Below, in pieces: positions 8,842-16,429 of a DNA stretch of 40,243 nucleotides. Each line of letters opens with the position of its first letter. The stretch's first letter is position 1. The stretch is taken from positions 1-40,243 of the forward strand of contig CALVKD010000082.1 of assembly GCA_944332525.1 (NCBI GenBank), given 5' to 3'. This stretch comes from an uncultured Bacilli bacterium (GTDB taxonomy: Bacteria > Bacillota_I > Bacilli_A > RFN20 > CAG-449). The notes beneath the pieces were generated by a model, which saw nothing but the letters and a program-made list of their open reading frames with translations, made no database searches and was not told where the DNA came from. The translations under genes were made by a program, and so were the position numbers.

Positions 8842-9238
8842 ATTCCACTTCTAATTTAATTAATGCTTTAACAATATCAGTTAAAGCATTTAATTTTGTC
8901 AGAAAATAATTTAACGATGAATTAACCATCGATACATATTTTATTTCTCTTTGATTATTCTCCTCATAAAACATTGTAATTTGATAAACTATTCCATCAA
9001 ATAATTTAGTTAAGCAAACGTCGTTTAATTTATCCGCGGCAATAAATAATTCATTAATTAAAGATTTTTCCTCATCTCTAAATTCATATTCATATCCATA
9101 ATTTAATAAATTAGGTGATTGTCTTACTCCCTTAAAAACAATTTTATCTAAATTAATAACATACTCTTTTTTCCTAGCAATTCCATCTCCATGAAACGGA
9201 TAGGTAATTTTAATTATTAAACCGTTTATATTATTCAT
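8840..9238 (-). CDS. Hypothetical protein, 132 residues
   Basis: Soluble, acidic protein with no signal peptide or membrane segment and no recognised family. It begins with a predicted beta-rich half (IIKITYPFHGDGIARKKEY) followed by a helical C-terminus (LNYFLTKLNALTDIVKALI). The start at 9238 is supported by AGGTGA five bases upstream. It converges with the lipoprotein gene and shares its terminator. It is separated from the flavodoxin pseudogene upstream by 27 bases, so it could be read through from the redox operon. Confidence 0.6.
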   Translation of the reverse strand: MNNINGLIIKITYPFHGDGIARKKEYVINLDKIVFKGVRQSPNLLNYGYEYEFRDEEKSLINELFIAADKLNDVCLTKLFDGIVYQITMFYEENNQREIKYVSMVNSSLNYFLTKLNALTDIVKALIKLEVE

Positions 9239-9265
9239 ACTATCACCTAATTAATTATAACATTT

Positions 9266-9880
9266 TTAAATTAAATTAATATCTAGACTATCTATCCAAG
9301 AATGAATAACATTTTCTTCAATTTCACTATGGCGAAATCTTCTTCCCTGTAAAACATTTGCTCCCGGGGCCAAATCTTCTAATTCATCAATAGAAAAATT
9401 TGATGATGAAGCTGTCGCAAAAGGAATAATGGTTTTATTAGTAAAATCATTAGAAATTACAAAATCATTAATTACCCAGCTTAACTCTCCCCACCAAACA
9501 GGCGCACCTAGAAAAATATACTCCGCATTATTAAATTCAGGAAAATTTACTTCAACTAATTCTGTCAAATGATTAGGATCATTTCTCTCCTAGCTAACCC
9601 GTGAATTAGAATCAAGATAATCAAGATCTTCATTTGTATATGGATTAACTGGAACTAATTCATGGAAAGATGAGCCAATATAATTAGTAATAATCTCTGC
9701 GACTTCTTTTGTATTTCCGGTTGCAGAAAAATAAACGACTAAAGCATTTGCATTAAGATTTTCTCCAATATTACTTTCAGATGAAAAGATACTGCTATTA
9801 GATGTAGAAGTTGATGATATGATATTTTCTCCGCATCCAACTAGTAAAGCCGCCATTGCCAACAACATTATTTTTTTCAT
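9266..9880 (-). pseudogene. Lipoprotein flavodoxin, interrupted by an in-frame amber codon
   Basis: One continuous 205-codon frame with a single TAG at 9592-9590 (codon 97). The first part is a lipoprotein signal (MKKIMLLAMAALLVGC), a Ser/Thr linker, then flavodoxin sequence: VVYFSATGNTKEVAEII is the FMN phosphate-binding loop, followed by ELVPVNPYTNEDLDYLDSNSRVS. After the TAG the same frame continues with ERNDPNH and the rest of a Flavodoxin_4-type domain (YIFLGAPVWWGE, KTIIPFATASSS). Family members usually read SRVSREHND here, so the stop replaces one sense codon. Without suppression the product lacks the second half of the FMN site and is inactive. TAG is a normal stop elsewhere in the window (12696, 38331), arguing against recoding. 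Confidence 0.8.
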
Positions 9881-9892
9881 AATTATTCACCT

Positions 9893-10422
9893 CTATTTTA
9901 GATTTTTTCCTAAATCATAAGCCATCTTTAAATACGATTGTCTAATCATTGAAGGATAACCTGCTCCGCGAGCCATGATTCTACCAATTTCATTAAAGTT
10001 AAGATAAGTTGTCAGTATGTTAAAATGCATATCTAAAGCGCTCATAACTGTTGAGTCATCATTCCAAACTGCAGCGATATAGATTACTTTTAGATGCCTT
10101 CTTTGAATCATCATATTTCTCGCGTAAAAACGATCTAATACCGTTTTTAACTGAGCAGACATTCCAAAATAATAAACCGGTGTAACAAAAACTAAGCAAT
10201 CGGATTCTAAAATCTTGGCTAGTAGTTTGTTTCCATCATCCTTTTGAATGCATTCACCATTCATATGGCAATAATCACATCCTAGACATGGGTGAATATT
10301 GCCGTGTCCAGCATCATAAATTTCAATTGTATTATTTTCTTGAGCACCTTAATAAATTCATTAACTATTGTATTAGTTGTCCCGTTTATATGTGGACTTC
10401 CTTTTATAATTAAAATTCTCAT
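9893..10422 (-). pseudogene. Iron-sulfur flavoprotein-like NAD(P)H:FMN reductase, frameshifted
   Basis: The start ATG at 10422 overlaps the aldo/keto reductase stop (ATGA) and follows AAAGGAG. Twenty-five codons in this frame give MRILIIKGSPHINGTTNT and NEFIK, the N-terminal FMN-binding strand and phosphate loop (GSPxxNGTT). Near 10348-10354 the frame shifts by one base: the continuation GAQENNTIEIYDAGHGNIH is in the frame that runs to 9893. It contains CLGCDYCHMNGEC, a CX2CX2CX5C spacing like the compact [4Fe-4S] motif of iron-sulfur flavoproteins, and later FVTPVYYFGMSAQLKTVLDR. Full length would be about 176 residues, normal for the family. A restart at ATG 10264 would lack the FMN loop and most of the cysteines. 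Confidence 0.8.
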
Positions 10423-11396
10423 AAATTATCTCCTTTATCTAAAGCTCCAACAACTTTATGAGGACGATATAATTCCTCAAGGAACTTTATCTCTTCGTCT
10501 GTCAAATTAACGTTAAGCGCATTTACGGCATCATCAATATATTTTTCTTTTGTCGCCCCAATAATTACAGAAGCAACAATCTTTTTAGATAATAGCCAAG
10601 CTAAGGCTATCTCGCTTTGAGGCACATTTTTTCCAACGGCAAGCTGATGTACTCTTTCAACAATTGGATAATCCTCATCTTTTGTATCGTCATATTTTTT
10701 CTTAGCAAAAGCATCTAGTTTACTTCTCCTAGTTTCCCCATCCCAGAGCCTACTGAGCCTACCGCCAGCTAATGGAGAATAAGGAGTTGCTGAAACATTT
10801 TCTTCATCTAACAATTTCAGCATTTCTCTTTCTTCTTCGCGATATATTAAATTGTAATGATTCTGCATAGAAATAAAGGTATGAAGATGATGTTCACGCG
10901 CGCAATCCTGCATTTTAGCAAATTGATAAGCATACATTGCTGAAGCACCGATATATCTAACTTTTCCGCTTTTAATAACTTCATCAAGAGCCTGCATAGT
11001 CTCTAAAATAGGTGTATCGTAATCAAATCTATGGATAATCAACAAATCAATATAATCCGTTCCTAAACGTTTTAAAGATTTATCAACTTCTCTTAAAATT
11101 GCTTCACGCGATAATTTTCCTTCATTGAAATAAACTTTTGTCGCAATGACAACATCTTCTCTTTTCGCGTACTTTTTTAATGCTTTTCCGAGAAATTCTT
11201 CACTGCTACCAGATGAATAACAGTTCGCAGTATCGAAAAAATTAATTCCTAAATCCAAAGCATGCTTAATTATTTTTTCACTTGATCCATAATCTAAGGC
11301 CCAATTTTGCATACCGGTCGCATTGCCAAAGCTCATACATCCTAAACAGATTCTTGATACCTTTATATCAGAATTGCCTAGTAATACATATTCCAT
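10419..11396 (-). CDS. Aldo/keto reductase
   Basis: A 325-residue (beta/alpha)8 NAD(P)H-dependent oxidoreductase of the YajO/Tas-like group. The catalytic tetrad is visible: Asp and Tyr in FFDTANCYSSGSSEEFLG, Lys in VVIATKVYF, and His in DLLIIHRFDYDTPI. The C-terminal cofactor-binding segment is SVIIGATKEKYIDDAV. A strong AGGAGGAGA precedes the start. It is the second gene of the TetR-controlled redox operon: 15 bases after the flavin reductase and overlapping the next gene by ATGA. The physiological carbonyl substrate cannot be told from sequence. The operon context suggests detoxification of an electrophile, quinone or aldehyde sensed by the TetR protein. Confidence 0.88.
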   Translation of the reverse strand: MEYVLLGNSDIKVSRICLGCMSFGNATGMQNWALDYGSSEKIIKHALDLGINFFDTANCYSSGSSEEFLGKALKKYAKREDVVIATKVYFNEGKLSREAILREVDKSLKRLGTDYIDLLIIHRFDYDTPILETMQALDEVIKSGKVRYIGASAMYAYQFAKMQDCAREHHLHTFISMQNHYNLIYREEEREMLKLLDEENVSATPYSPLAGGRLSRLWDGETRRSKLDAFAKKKYDDTKDEDYPIVERVHQLAVGKNVPQSEIALAWLLSKKIVASVIIGATKEKYIDDAVNALNVNLTDEEIKFLEELYRPHKVVGALDKGDNL

Positions 11397-11411
11397 AAAA
11401 TTTCTCCTCCT

Positions 11412-11951
11412 TTATTTTTTAAAAGAAATACATTTTCCTAACACTTTGCCAGTTAACAAATACTGATACGTTGGAAATTCAAATAAGACCGGCTTAAATT
11501 TTTGATAATCAATTTGATTGTTAGTAAGATACTTATCCTCAACATAGACCGCTTTGATTTCACAGATAAAATTATCAAACCCATCAATTTCATAAATATC
11601 AATTACTGAGCATTCAATTGTTAACGGAGCTTTATCGATAATAGGCAATCCAGTTTCGCCTAAACGATAAGTAAACATATTTGATTTATCTTGATCCTTT
11701 CCTGAAACAAAACCGGTCTGATTAGCAGCAATTAACATATCTTCATCAATTAAATTAATTGTCAAAGCTTTATTTTCACGAATACCCATATTGCTATAAT
11801 GATTTTTCGCTAGACTCACAAGAATATGATGATGTGAGACAATTCCAAAATGCGCGGCTAAAGCGTAATTAATTTTGTTTTTTACAACTGAGCCGATGAT
11901 TGCGACAGGCATAGGGTATAAGCATAGTTTTGTCCCAATATTCTTTTTCAT
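11412..11951 (-). CDS. Flavin reductase-like FMN-binding protein
   Basis: A 179-residue split-barrel protein of the flavin reductase (Flavin_Reduct) family. The N-terminal stretch LCLYPMPVAIIGSV, followed by the ISxxP-like region and ALTINLIDEDM, forms the FMN-binding barrel; FVSGKDQDKSNMF and the TIECSVIDIYEI strand are typical. It may supply reduced FMN or act as a flavin-linked reductase. It is first in the leftward redox operon, with AAGGAG upstream and the palindromic TetR operators between it and the regulator. Close relatives are often annotated as flavoredoxin. Confidence 0.83.
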   Translation of the reverse strand: MKKNIGTKLCLYPMPVAIIGSVVKNKINYALAAHFGIVSHHHILVSLAKNHYSNMGIRENKALTINLIDEDMLIAANQTGFVSGKDQDKSNMFTYRLGETGLPIIDKAPLTIECSVIDIYEIDGFDNFICEIKAVYVEDKYLTNNQIDYQKFKPVLFEFPTYQYLLTGKVLGKCISFKK

Positions 11952-11970
11952 AATGTTCTCCTTAAAAATA

Positions 11971-11987
11971 ATTGACGTGGTGTCAAT
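11971..11987. promoter_or_regulatory. TetR operator 1
   Basis: ATTGAC-GTGGT-GTCAAT, perfect 6-bp arms with a 5-bp centre. It covers the predicted start point of the leftward redox operon and is a near copy of the second site 33 bp away (centre to centre). Confidence 0.7.
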
Positions 11988-11990
11988 TAA

Positions 11991-12019
11991 ATATTAGGTA
12001 ATCTTTGACACGATGTCAA
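11991..12019 (-). promoter_or_regulatory. Promoter of the redox operon
   Basis: Read leftwards: TTGACA (12019-12014), 17 bases, TAATAT (11996-11991). The -35 hexamer is one half of operator 2, and the predicted start lies in operator 1. Confidence 0.65.
12005..12019. promoter_or_regulatory. TetR operator 2, carrying both divergent -35 boxes
   Basis: TTGAC-ACGAT-GTCAA. The palindrome contains TTGACA on the plus strand (12005-12010) and TTGACA on the minus strand (12019-12014), so one bound dimer would cover the -35 elements of both divergent promoters. Confidence 0.75.
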
Positions 12020-12033
12020 TTATTATTTATAAT
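12005..12033 (+). promoter_or_regulatory. Promoter of the tetR gene
   Basis: Consensus sigma-A promoter: TTGACA (12005-12010), 17 bases, TATAAT (12028-12033), 23 bases before the ATG. Overlap with operator 2 predicts negative autoregulation. Confidence 0.8.
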
Positions 12034-12056
12034 ATTTTCAGAGAGAAAAAGATTTT

Positions 12057-12698
12057 ATGTACTTAAGAGCTAGAAATTCAAAACAAATTGATGAACGAAA
12101 AAAAGAAATTATCGCTGCGATGGACAATTTATATATGAACAAAGAACTTAGTAATATCTATTTAAAAGACATTGCTGCTTCAACGCATATATCGCGCACA
12201 GCCATCTACTCTTACTATAAAAGCAAAGAAGAAATATTACTTGATTCCCTTTATAATCATTTTATTTCGCTTGATGACGAGTTAGAAAAAATAATTTCTT
12301 TAGAAATAAAGGAAAGCGAAGCAATTAATAAAATCACAAAGCTATTTGAAAAAAATGTTATTATTTTAAAAATCATGTCGACAAATCTAGAAGATATTGA
12401 AAGGCTATCGACTTTAGAAAATTTAATTACTTTAAAATCAGAATTAAAAAGATTTCAAGAGGCCTTTAGAGGTATTTTAAAAAAATATCATCCACATGCA
12501 GATTCTAGTATAATAAATAAATCACTTTATATTTTGATTACAATGCTTTATGGTTTTTATCCGATAGCTTATCCTATTGAAGTTCAAAAAAAAGCAATGG
12601 AAATAACTAACACATATATTGATATAACTTTGCAAAACTTGATTGCTTCATCTTTGCAAATGATTTTTAATAATTTGGAAAAAGAAAACGCTGACTAG
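12057..12698 (+). CDS. TetR/AcrR-family repressor of the redox operon
   Basis: A 213-residue regulator. Its N-terminal helix-turn-helix is at about residues 30-55: LKDIAASTHISRTAIYSYYKSKEEIL, in parts typical of TetR (here IAASTHISRTAIYSYY). The C-terminal ligand-binding domain is all-helical and not assignable to a ligand. It is divergent from the flavin reductase/aldo-keto reductase operon, with two related palindromes between them, so it very probably represses both. The stop TAG lies in the loop of the downstream terminator. The ribosome binding site (GAGAG) is weak, which suits low repressor levels. Confidence 0.9.
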   Translation: MYLRARNSKQIDERKKEIIAAMDNLYMNKELSNIYLKDIAASTHISRTAIYSYYKSKEEILLDSLYNHFISLDDELEKIISLEIKESEAINKITKLFEKNVIILKIMSTNLEDIERLSTLENLITLKSELKRFQEAFRGILKKYHPHADSSIINKSLYILITMLYGFYPIAYPIEVQKKAMEITNTYIDITLQNLIASSLQMIFNNLEKENAD

Positions 12699-12710
12699 CA
12701 GCGTTTTTTT
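12685..12710. terminator. Bidirectional terminator with the tetR stop codon in its loop
   Basis: AAAACGCTG (12685-12693), loop ACTAG including the TAG stop, CAGCGTTTT (12699-12707), then more T. The opposite gene's stop codon starts at 12709, so the hairpin serves both convergent genes. Confidence 0.85.
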
Positions 12711-13605
12711 AATCAAGAGAATTTTCTTTAGTCGGTTTTCTTTTAACCTCTTCATGAAAAAAATAATTAACCACGATTGGTTTAGCAGAGAATGGTCTTT
12801 TCATCGAATCATCATCTCTAACATATTCAAGTCCTTCATTTAAGCAAAACTTTTTTAATTTTTTATTTAAATCATACCAATATTGATAGTTATTTTTACG
12901 ATATATTTCTTCATATAAAGGTAATAAATCCGGATGTTTTTCTTTAATATACTTCATAATTACTTCTTTATAATCTCCGCGTAAATTTAGATTTTCTAAC
13001 CAGATTAAATTACAAACATTTTTACATTTTCTAATAATCGCCTCAACATCTGTTATTCCTGGAAAAATCGGTGAAATAAAACAAGTCGTTCGAATGTTAG
13101 CTTCATGGAGAATCTTCATCGCTTTTATTTTTCTTTCAATTGTTACAGAATCATCCATTTCCGTACGAAATTCTTCATCAAGAGTATTAATAGAAAAAGA
13201 AACGCGCGCATCGGTAAAAGTTTTAATTAAATCGAGATCGCGTAAAACTAAATCCGATTTTGTCGCGATAGAGACTTTGCAGCCACTGCCTTGCAGTTCT
13301 TTTAAAAGATTTCTTGTTCTTTCATACTTTTCTTCTAATGGTTGATAAGGATCGGTAACCGAGCCAAAAAACATCTCTTTTCCTGCATATTTTTTGGGAT
13401 TTTTAATTGGTTCCCAATACTTGACATCAACAAAACTTCCCCAAGGCTCGCTATGATTGGTAAATCTTTTCATAAAAGATGCATAGCAATATTTACAGCC
13501 ATGCTGACATCCGACATAAGGATTTACTGAATAATCAGAAACAGGCAAATTAGACTTTGTTAAGACATTTTTTACTTTTATTTCTTTAACTATTATATCT
13601 TTCAT
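12709..13605 (-). CDS. Radical SAM protein, SPL-like (COG1533)
   Basis: A 298-residue protein with the CQHGCKYCYA motif near residues 33-42 (CX3CX2C), which binds the [4Fe-4S] cluster that cleaves SAM. The preceding VLTKSNLPVSDYSVNPYVG, the later EMFFGSVTDPYQPLE and the strand VSIATKSDLVLRD are characteristic of the group related to spore photoproduct lyase. It lacks the DNA-binding C-terminus and length of true SplB (about 340 residues), and no sporulation gene is seen nearby, so photolesion repair should not be assumed. The start has GAGGAG upstream. It appears monocistronic. Confidence 0.82.
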   Translation of the reverse strand: MKDIIVKEIKVKNVLTKSNLPVSDYSVNPYVGCQHGCKYCYASFMKRFTNHSEPWGSFVDVKYWEPIKNPKKYAGKEMFFGSVTDPYQPLEEKYERTRNLLKELQGSGCKVSIATKSDLVLRDLDLIKTFTDARVSFSINTLDEEFRTEMDDSVTIERKIKAMKILHEANIRTTCFISPIFPGITDVEAIIRKCKNVCNLIWLENLNLRGDYKEVIMKYIKEKHPDLLPLYEEIYRKNNYQYWYDLNKKLKKFCLNEGLEYVRDDDSMKRPFSAKPIVVNYFFHEEVKRKPTKENSLD

Positions 13606-13690
13606 AAAGCTCTCCTCTTTTATTTTATAAATGCCCGCAGACTAAATTAAACTATCAGCTAAGATTATTATATATTATTATATTAAAGAC

Positions 13691-14041
13691 TCATTTAATA
13701 ATTGCGTCGCCTGCTGTAAATTCTTCCAAAGAACCCTTTTTTGTCTGAATACAAATATATTTGATGCCGTTTTCAAAAGCGAAAATTTGTCGATTAGCCT
13801 CTGGATTAATTTTTACAAAATCACCAGCATTCACCAAAACATCTTCATCATCAATAACGATTTTTCCATTACCTTCAACAATGTAATAGACTTCTTCATT
13901 TTGTTTATGTGCGTGAATGAATGGCACTGATGTATTACCAGGTAAAGTATTAATGCTAATTTCTGAACCAGTTAAAGTTAATTTATCATGTAGTTCAATT
14001 CTTGCTCCCTCTTCTTTTCTAAATATCGAATAATTAATCAT
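13691..14041 (-). CDS. Cupin-domain protein
   Basis: A 116-residue single-domain beta-barrel. The first cupin motif is visible in IHAHKQNEEVYYIVEGNG (His, His, Glu metal ligands), and the second motif is represented by VNAGDFVKINPEANRQIFA, where the usual His is replaced. Many such proteins bind a metal and modify or sense small molecules; the substrate is unknown. The start follows AGGAGG. It is divergent from an HxlR regulator with inverted repeats between, suggesting that the cupin is the regulator's target. Confidence 0.83.
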   Translation of the reverse strand: MINYSIFRKEEGARIELHDKLTLTGSEISINTLPGNTSVPFIHAHKQNEEVYYIVEGNGKIVIDDEDVLVNAGDFVKINPEANRQIFAFENGIKYICIQTKKGSLEEFTAGDAIIK

Positions 14042-14085
14042 ATTATTTCCTCCTAAGCTTAATTTTACTAACCATAAAAAATATT

Positions 14086-14121
14086 TGTAGTACGCACAAA
14101 AAAGTAACTACATGTACTTTT
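14086..14121. promoter_or_regulatory. Candidate HxlR operator
   Basis: Two overlapping inverted repeats lie in the cupin-HxlR gap: TGTAGT (14086-14091) with ACTACA (14107-14112), and AAAAGTA (14100-14106) with TACTTTT (14115-14121). An extended -10 box for hxlR (TGATAAAAT, 14131-14139) follows directly. Confidence 0.45.
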
Positions 14122-14158
14122 ATAAATACGTGATAAAATAAGCATATGGAGAATTAAA

Positions 14159-14482
14159 ATGAAAACAAAAGATCAATTACCTTCTTGTCCAGTTGCAACA
14201 ACAGTTAGTTTAATCGGCAGCAAATGGAAATTATTAATTATTAGAAATCTAGTTAAACGCGATTGGCGGTTTAATGAGCTAAAAAAATCCATTGATGGAA
14301 TATCACAAAAAGTTTTGACATCAAGCCTTAGAGAATTAGAAAGCGACGGGATTATCTACCGTAAAGATTATCAAACTAATCCTCCAAAAGTTGAATATAG
14401 ATTAACGAATTTAGGAAAACATCTAAAAACATTATTAGATACGATGGCTGAATTTGGTGATTATTACAAATCACAAATATAA
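14159..14482 (+). CDS. HxlR-family winged-helix regulator
   Basis: A 107-residue regulator. The conserved N-terminal CPVATTVSLIGSKWKLLIIR (Cys-Pro then GxKWxxLI) defines the family; the helix-turn-helix is ISQKVLTSSLRELESDGII and the wing KVEYRLTNLGKHL. In several relatives the single N-terminal cysteine is the sensor of electrophiles or oxidants, and it is present here at residue 10. The ATG follows GGAG, with an extended -10 promoter placing transcription just upstream. It probably controls the divergent cupin gene and itself. Confidence 0.9.
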   Translation: MKTKDQLPSCPVATTVSLIGSKWKLLIIRNLVKRDWRFNELKKSIDGISQKVLTSSLRELESDGIIYRKDYQTNPPKVEYRLTNLGKHLKTLLDTMAEFGDYYKSQI

Positions 14483-14508
14483 AAAAAGATGATGCAACAC
14501 ATCATCTA
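14482..14508 (-). terminator. Terminator of the tRNA-Ser gene
   Basis: AGATGATG (14488-14495), loop CAACA, CATCATCT (14501-14508). The run of T follows on the minus strand (14487-14482), so it mainly terminates leftward transcription from the tRNA. Confidence 0.75.
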
Positions 14509-14521
14509 ACTTCTTTTCTAA

Positions 14522-14612
14522 TGGCGGAGGAAGAGGGATTTGAACCCCCGCTGGTCGTGAAACCACTGCTAGTTTTCGAAACTAGTCCCTTCAGCCTCTT
14601 GGGTATTCCTCC
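14522..14612 (-). tRNA. tRNA-Ser (anticodon CGA)
   Basis: A 91-base class II tRNA with CCA encoded. Acceptor stem GGAGGAA/TTCCTCC; D arm between CCC and GGG; anticodon stem CTAGT/ACTAG around the loop TTCGAAA, so the anticodon is CGA (reads UCG). A long variable arm (CAGTGGTTTCACGACCAGC) and the T loop GGTTCAAATCC follow. The long variable arm confirms serine. Confidence 0.95.
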
Positions 14613-14698
14613 AGCAAAAATTATTATAACAACACTTGATTTCAAATGCTATTATAATTTTTCAAAGTGTAGTAAAATACGTTCATGAGGAACTAGAT

Positions 14699-16429
14699 AT
14701 GAAAATAAATTCTTTAGCCTTTACATTAGGAACATCACATATAATTATACTTTTAGCTTTTGTTATCTGCTTTATTGCCATAGCAACTATTTTTACTTAT
14801 TTTTATCATAAGAAAAACGAGCAGATGAATAAAGCTATCGCTGAATGTAATAATACTAGCCATTTGACTGTCGATTTATTAAATAGAATGGTCAATTCTT
14901 TTAATTTAGTCGATATTACTTCATCGCAAAAAATTGATCTTGATACATATTTAAAGAAATATGGTAACGCTAAAAACGCTTCTTTAGTTAACCAATGGCT
15001 ATTAAATCTTTTAAACCCAAACATCAAAACTTCACATTACTTAGAAATCTATGTTCCAATTAAATCATTTTATTACTCTTTAGCAATTTTACATGCAACA
15101 AAAATTAATTTAAAAAAGAACTTAATTCACCTAGATATTTATCGCTCTCCGCGTTTAGTTAAAAACCACGATGAGTCAAATTTAATTAAAACTGATGATG
15201 AAATTGAAAATATCATCGAAAGACTCCATAAAAATTCAACTTTAATGCTGAATTTAATCAGTTTCTATTCAAAAACAAGAATTAAATCAGATGAGCAATC
15301 TTTTGACAGAATCACTCAAAGAAGATTAATTGATATTTTATCTAAAATGGTTAATACAAAGAAAAATCGTTATATCACTGTTCTTAAAAATGGTGATTTA
15401 GCAATTGTTTCAATTAATAATGTAACAAGCGACAATGCCTTATTAAAACGTCTCCAAAGCGCATTAAAAAGATTTTATGCAGTCAATAATTTAAGCGATA
15501 AAGCTTTTAATATGTCTGTCATATACGCTAAAGGCAACAAAGTTAATTACAAAGTTCTTCTTAAAAAAGCTCGCGATTTATCTAACTATCATATCGCGAT
15601 GCGCGAAGATAACAATGAAACTTATTATTATAATCAAAATAACGAAATCAAATTTAAAGAAACATTACAGCTTAGAATCAACCAAGATGTAAAAGCGCTG
15701 ATGACTGAAAAAGACTTCTCATTCATCTATAAGACAATTTTCGATGTCAAAGAAAAATCCCGTTCCGGATATATTCTCAATATCATTCCAAACAATAAAA
15801 TGATTCGCGAAGGAAATTATCTTTATGAAACTATTAAAGAAGAAAATTTAACTGAAGATTTTTTCAAATTAATCGCTGAACGCTTACAAAACGATTTCTT
15901 AGATATTAAGCAAAAACACATCTATATTTCTCTTCCATTGATGCTTTTAGAAGAATTTAAAAATTTCAGAAAATATATCAATCTTCCATCTCTAGAAATC
16001 AGCATCATTTTAACCGACACCGATATTAGTGAAAACTTGAAAACTAACAACGATTTAGTATTCTCTTTGCAAGAAGACGTATCATCTTCCAAATTTAATT
16101 ATTATATTGAATTAACCAATCCGCTTCTCAAAGATAATGATATCGTCACTTGTGCAAACGGCTTTATTTGCCCGATGGATCAATATTCTCGCGCTTCAAA
16201 AATAAAGGAAAACAAAATACTTTATCCAGGTTTAATTGATAAATTACTGAGTCTTCAAAAAGAAGCAATATTCACAAATGTCAATAATCTTCTCGATTTT
16301 GAAACGTTAATCAGCCAAGGAATTACTAAAATTGAAGGATCAATTTTAGAGATAGAAGACGACCTTCAAAGCGAAGTTTCCACTAGAGTTTTACAGAGTT
16401 TAAGTGAGATTTATTGTAAATATTATTAA
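14699..16429 (+). CDS. Membrane-anchored protein with degenerate GGDEF/EAL-like domains
   Basis: A 576-residue protein starting at ATG 14699 after GAGGAAC; a longer open frame upstream is ignored. One transmembrane helix (about 15-40: HIIILLAFVICFIAIATIF) is followed by a region of unknown fold. At about 210-300 a GGDEF-like layout is seen, with NGDLAIV where GGDEFAI would stand. From about 310 the layout resembles an EAL domain: EKDFSFIYKTIFDVKEK where EAL proteins have eF.l.YQPI.d, and near the C-terminus GITKIEGSIL in place of the final Gly-Tyr-Phe segment. The EAL triplet and its metal-binding acids are missing, so catalysis is unlikely. It might bind a nucleotide or act as a scaffold. 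The assignment is from layout, not from strong motifs. Confidence 0.55.
   Translation: MKINSLAFTLGTSHIIILLAFVICFIAIATIFTYFYHKKNEQMNKAIAECNNTSHLTVDLLNRMVNSFNLVDITSSQKIDLDTYLKKYGNAKNASLVNQWLLNLLNPNIKTSHYLEIYVPIKSFYYSLAILHATKINLKKNLIHLDIYRSPRLVKNHDESNLIKTDDEIENIIERLHKNSTLMLNLISFYSKTRIKSDEQSFDRITQRRLIDILSKMVNTKKNRYITVLKNGDLAIVSINNVTSDNALLKRLQSALKRFYAVNNLSDKAFNMSVIYAKGNKVNYKVLLKKARDLSNYHIAMREDNNETYYYNQNNEIKFKETLQLRINQDVKALMTEKDFSFIYKTIFDVKEKSRSGYILNIIPNNKMIREGNYLYETIKEENLTEDFFKLIAERLQNDFLDIKQKHIYISLPLMLLEEFKNFRKYINLPSLEISIILTDTDISENLKTNNDLVFSLQEDVSSSKFNYYIELTNPLLKDNDIVTCANGFICPMDQYSRASKIKENKILYPGLIDKLLSLQKEAIFTNVNNLLDFETLISQGITKIEGSILEIEDDLQSEVSTRVLQSLSEIYCKYY

Noticed and set aside
10292-10510. 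Plus-strand open frame across the frameshifted reductase
   Set aside because: Antisense shadow; the minus strand encodes clear FMN-reductase sequence on both sides of the shift.
12709-13605. Spore photoproduct lyase SplB
   Set aside because: Has the SPL-like radical SAM core but is short and outside any sporulation context; only the broader family is supported.
14636-14698. Longer N-terminus for the GGDEF/EAL-like protein
   Set aside because: TTG start in the tRNA promoter region without a ribosome binding site; ATG 14699 has GAGGAAC.
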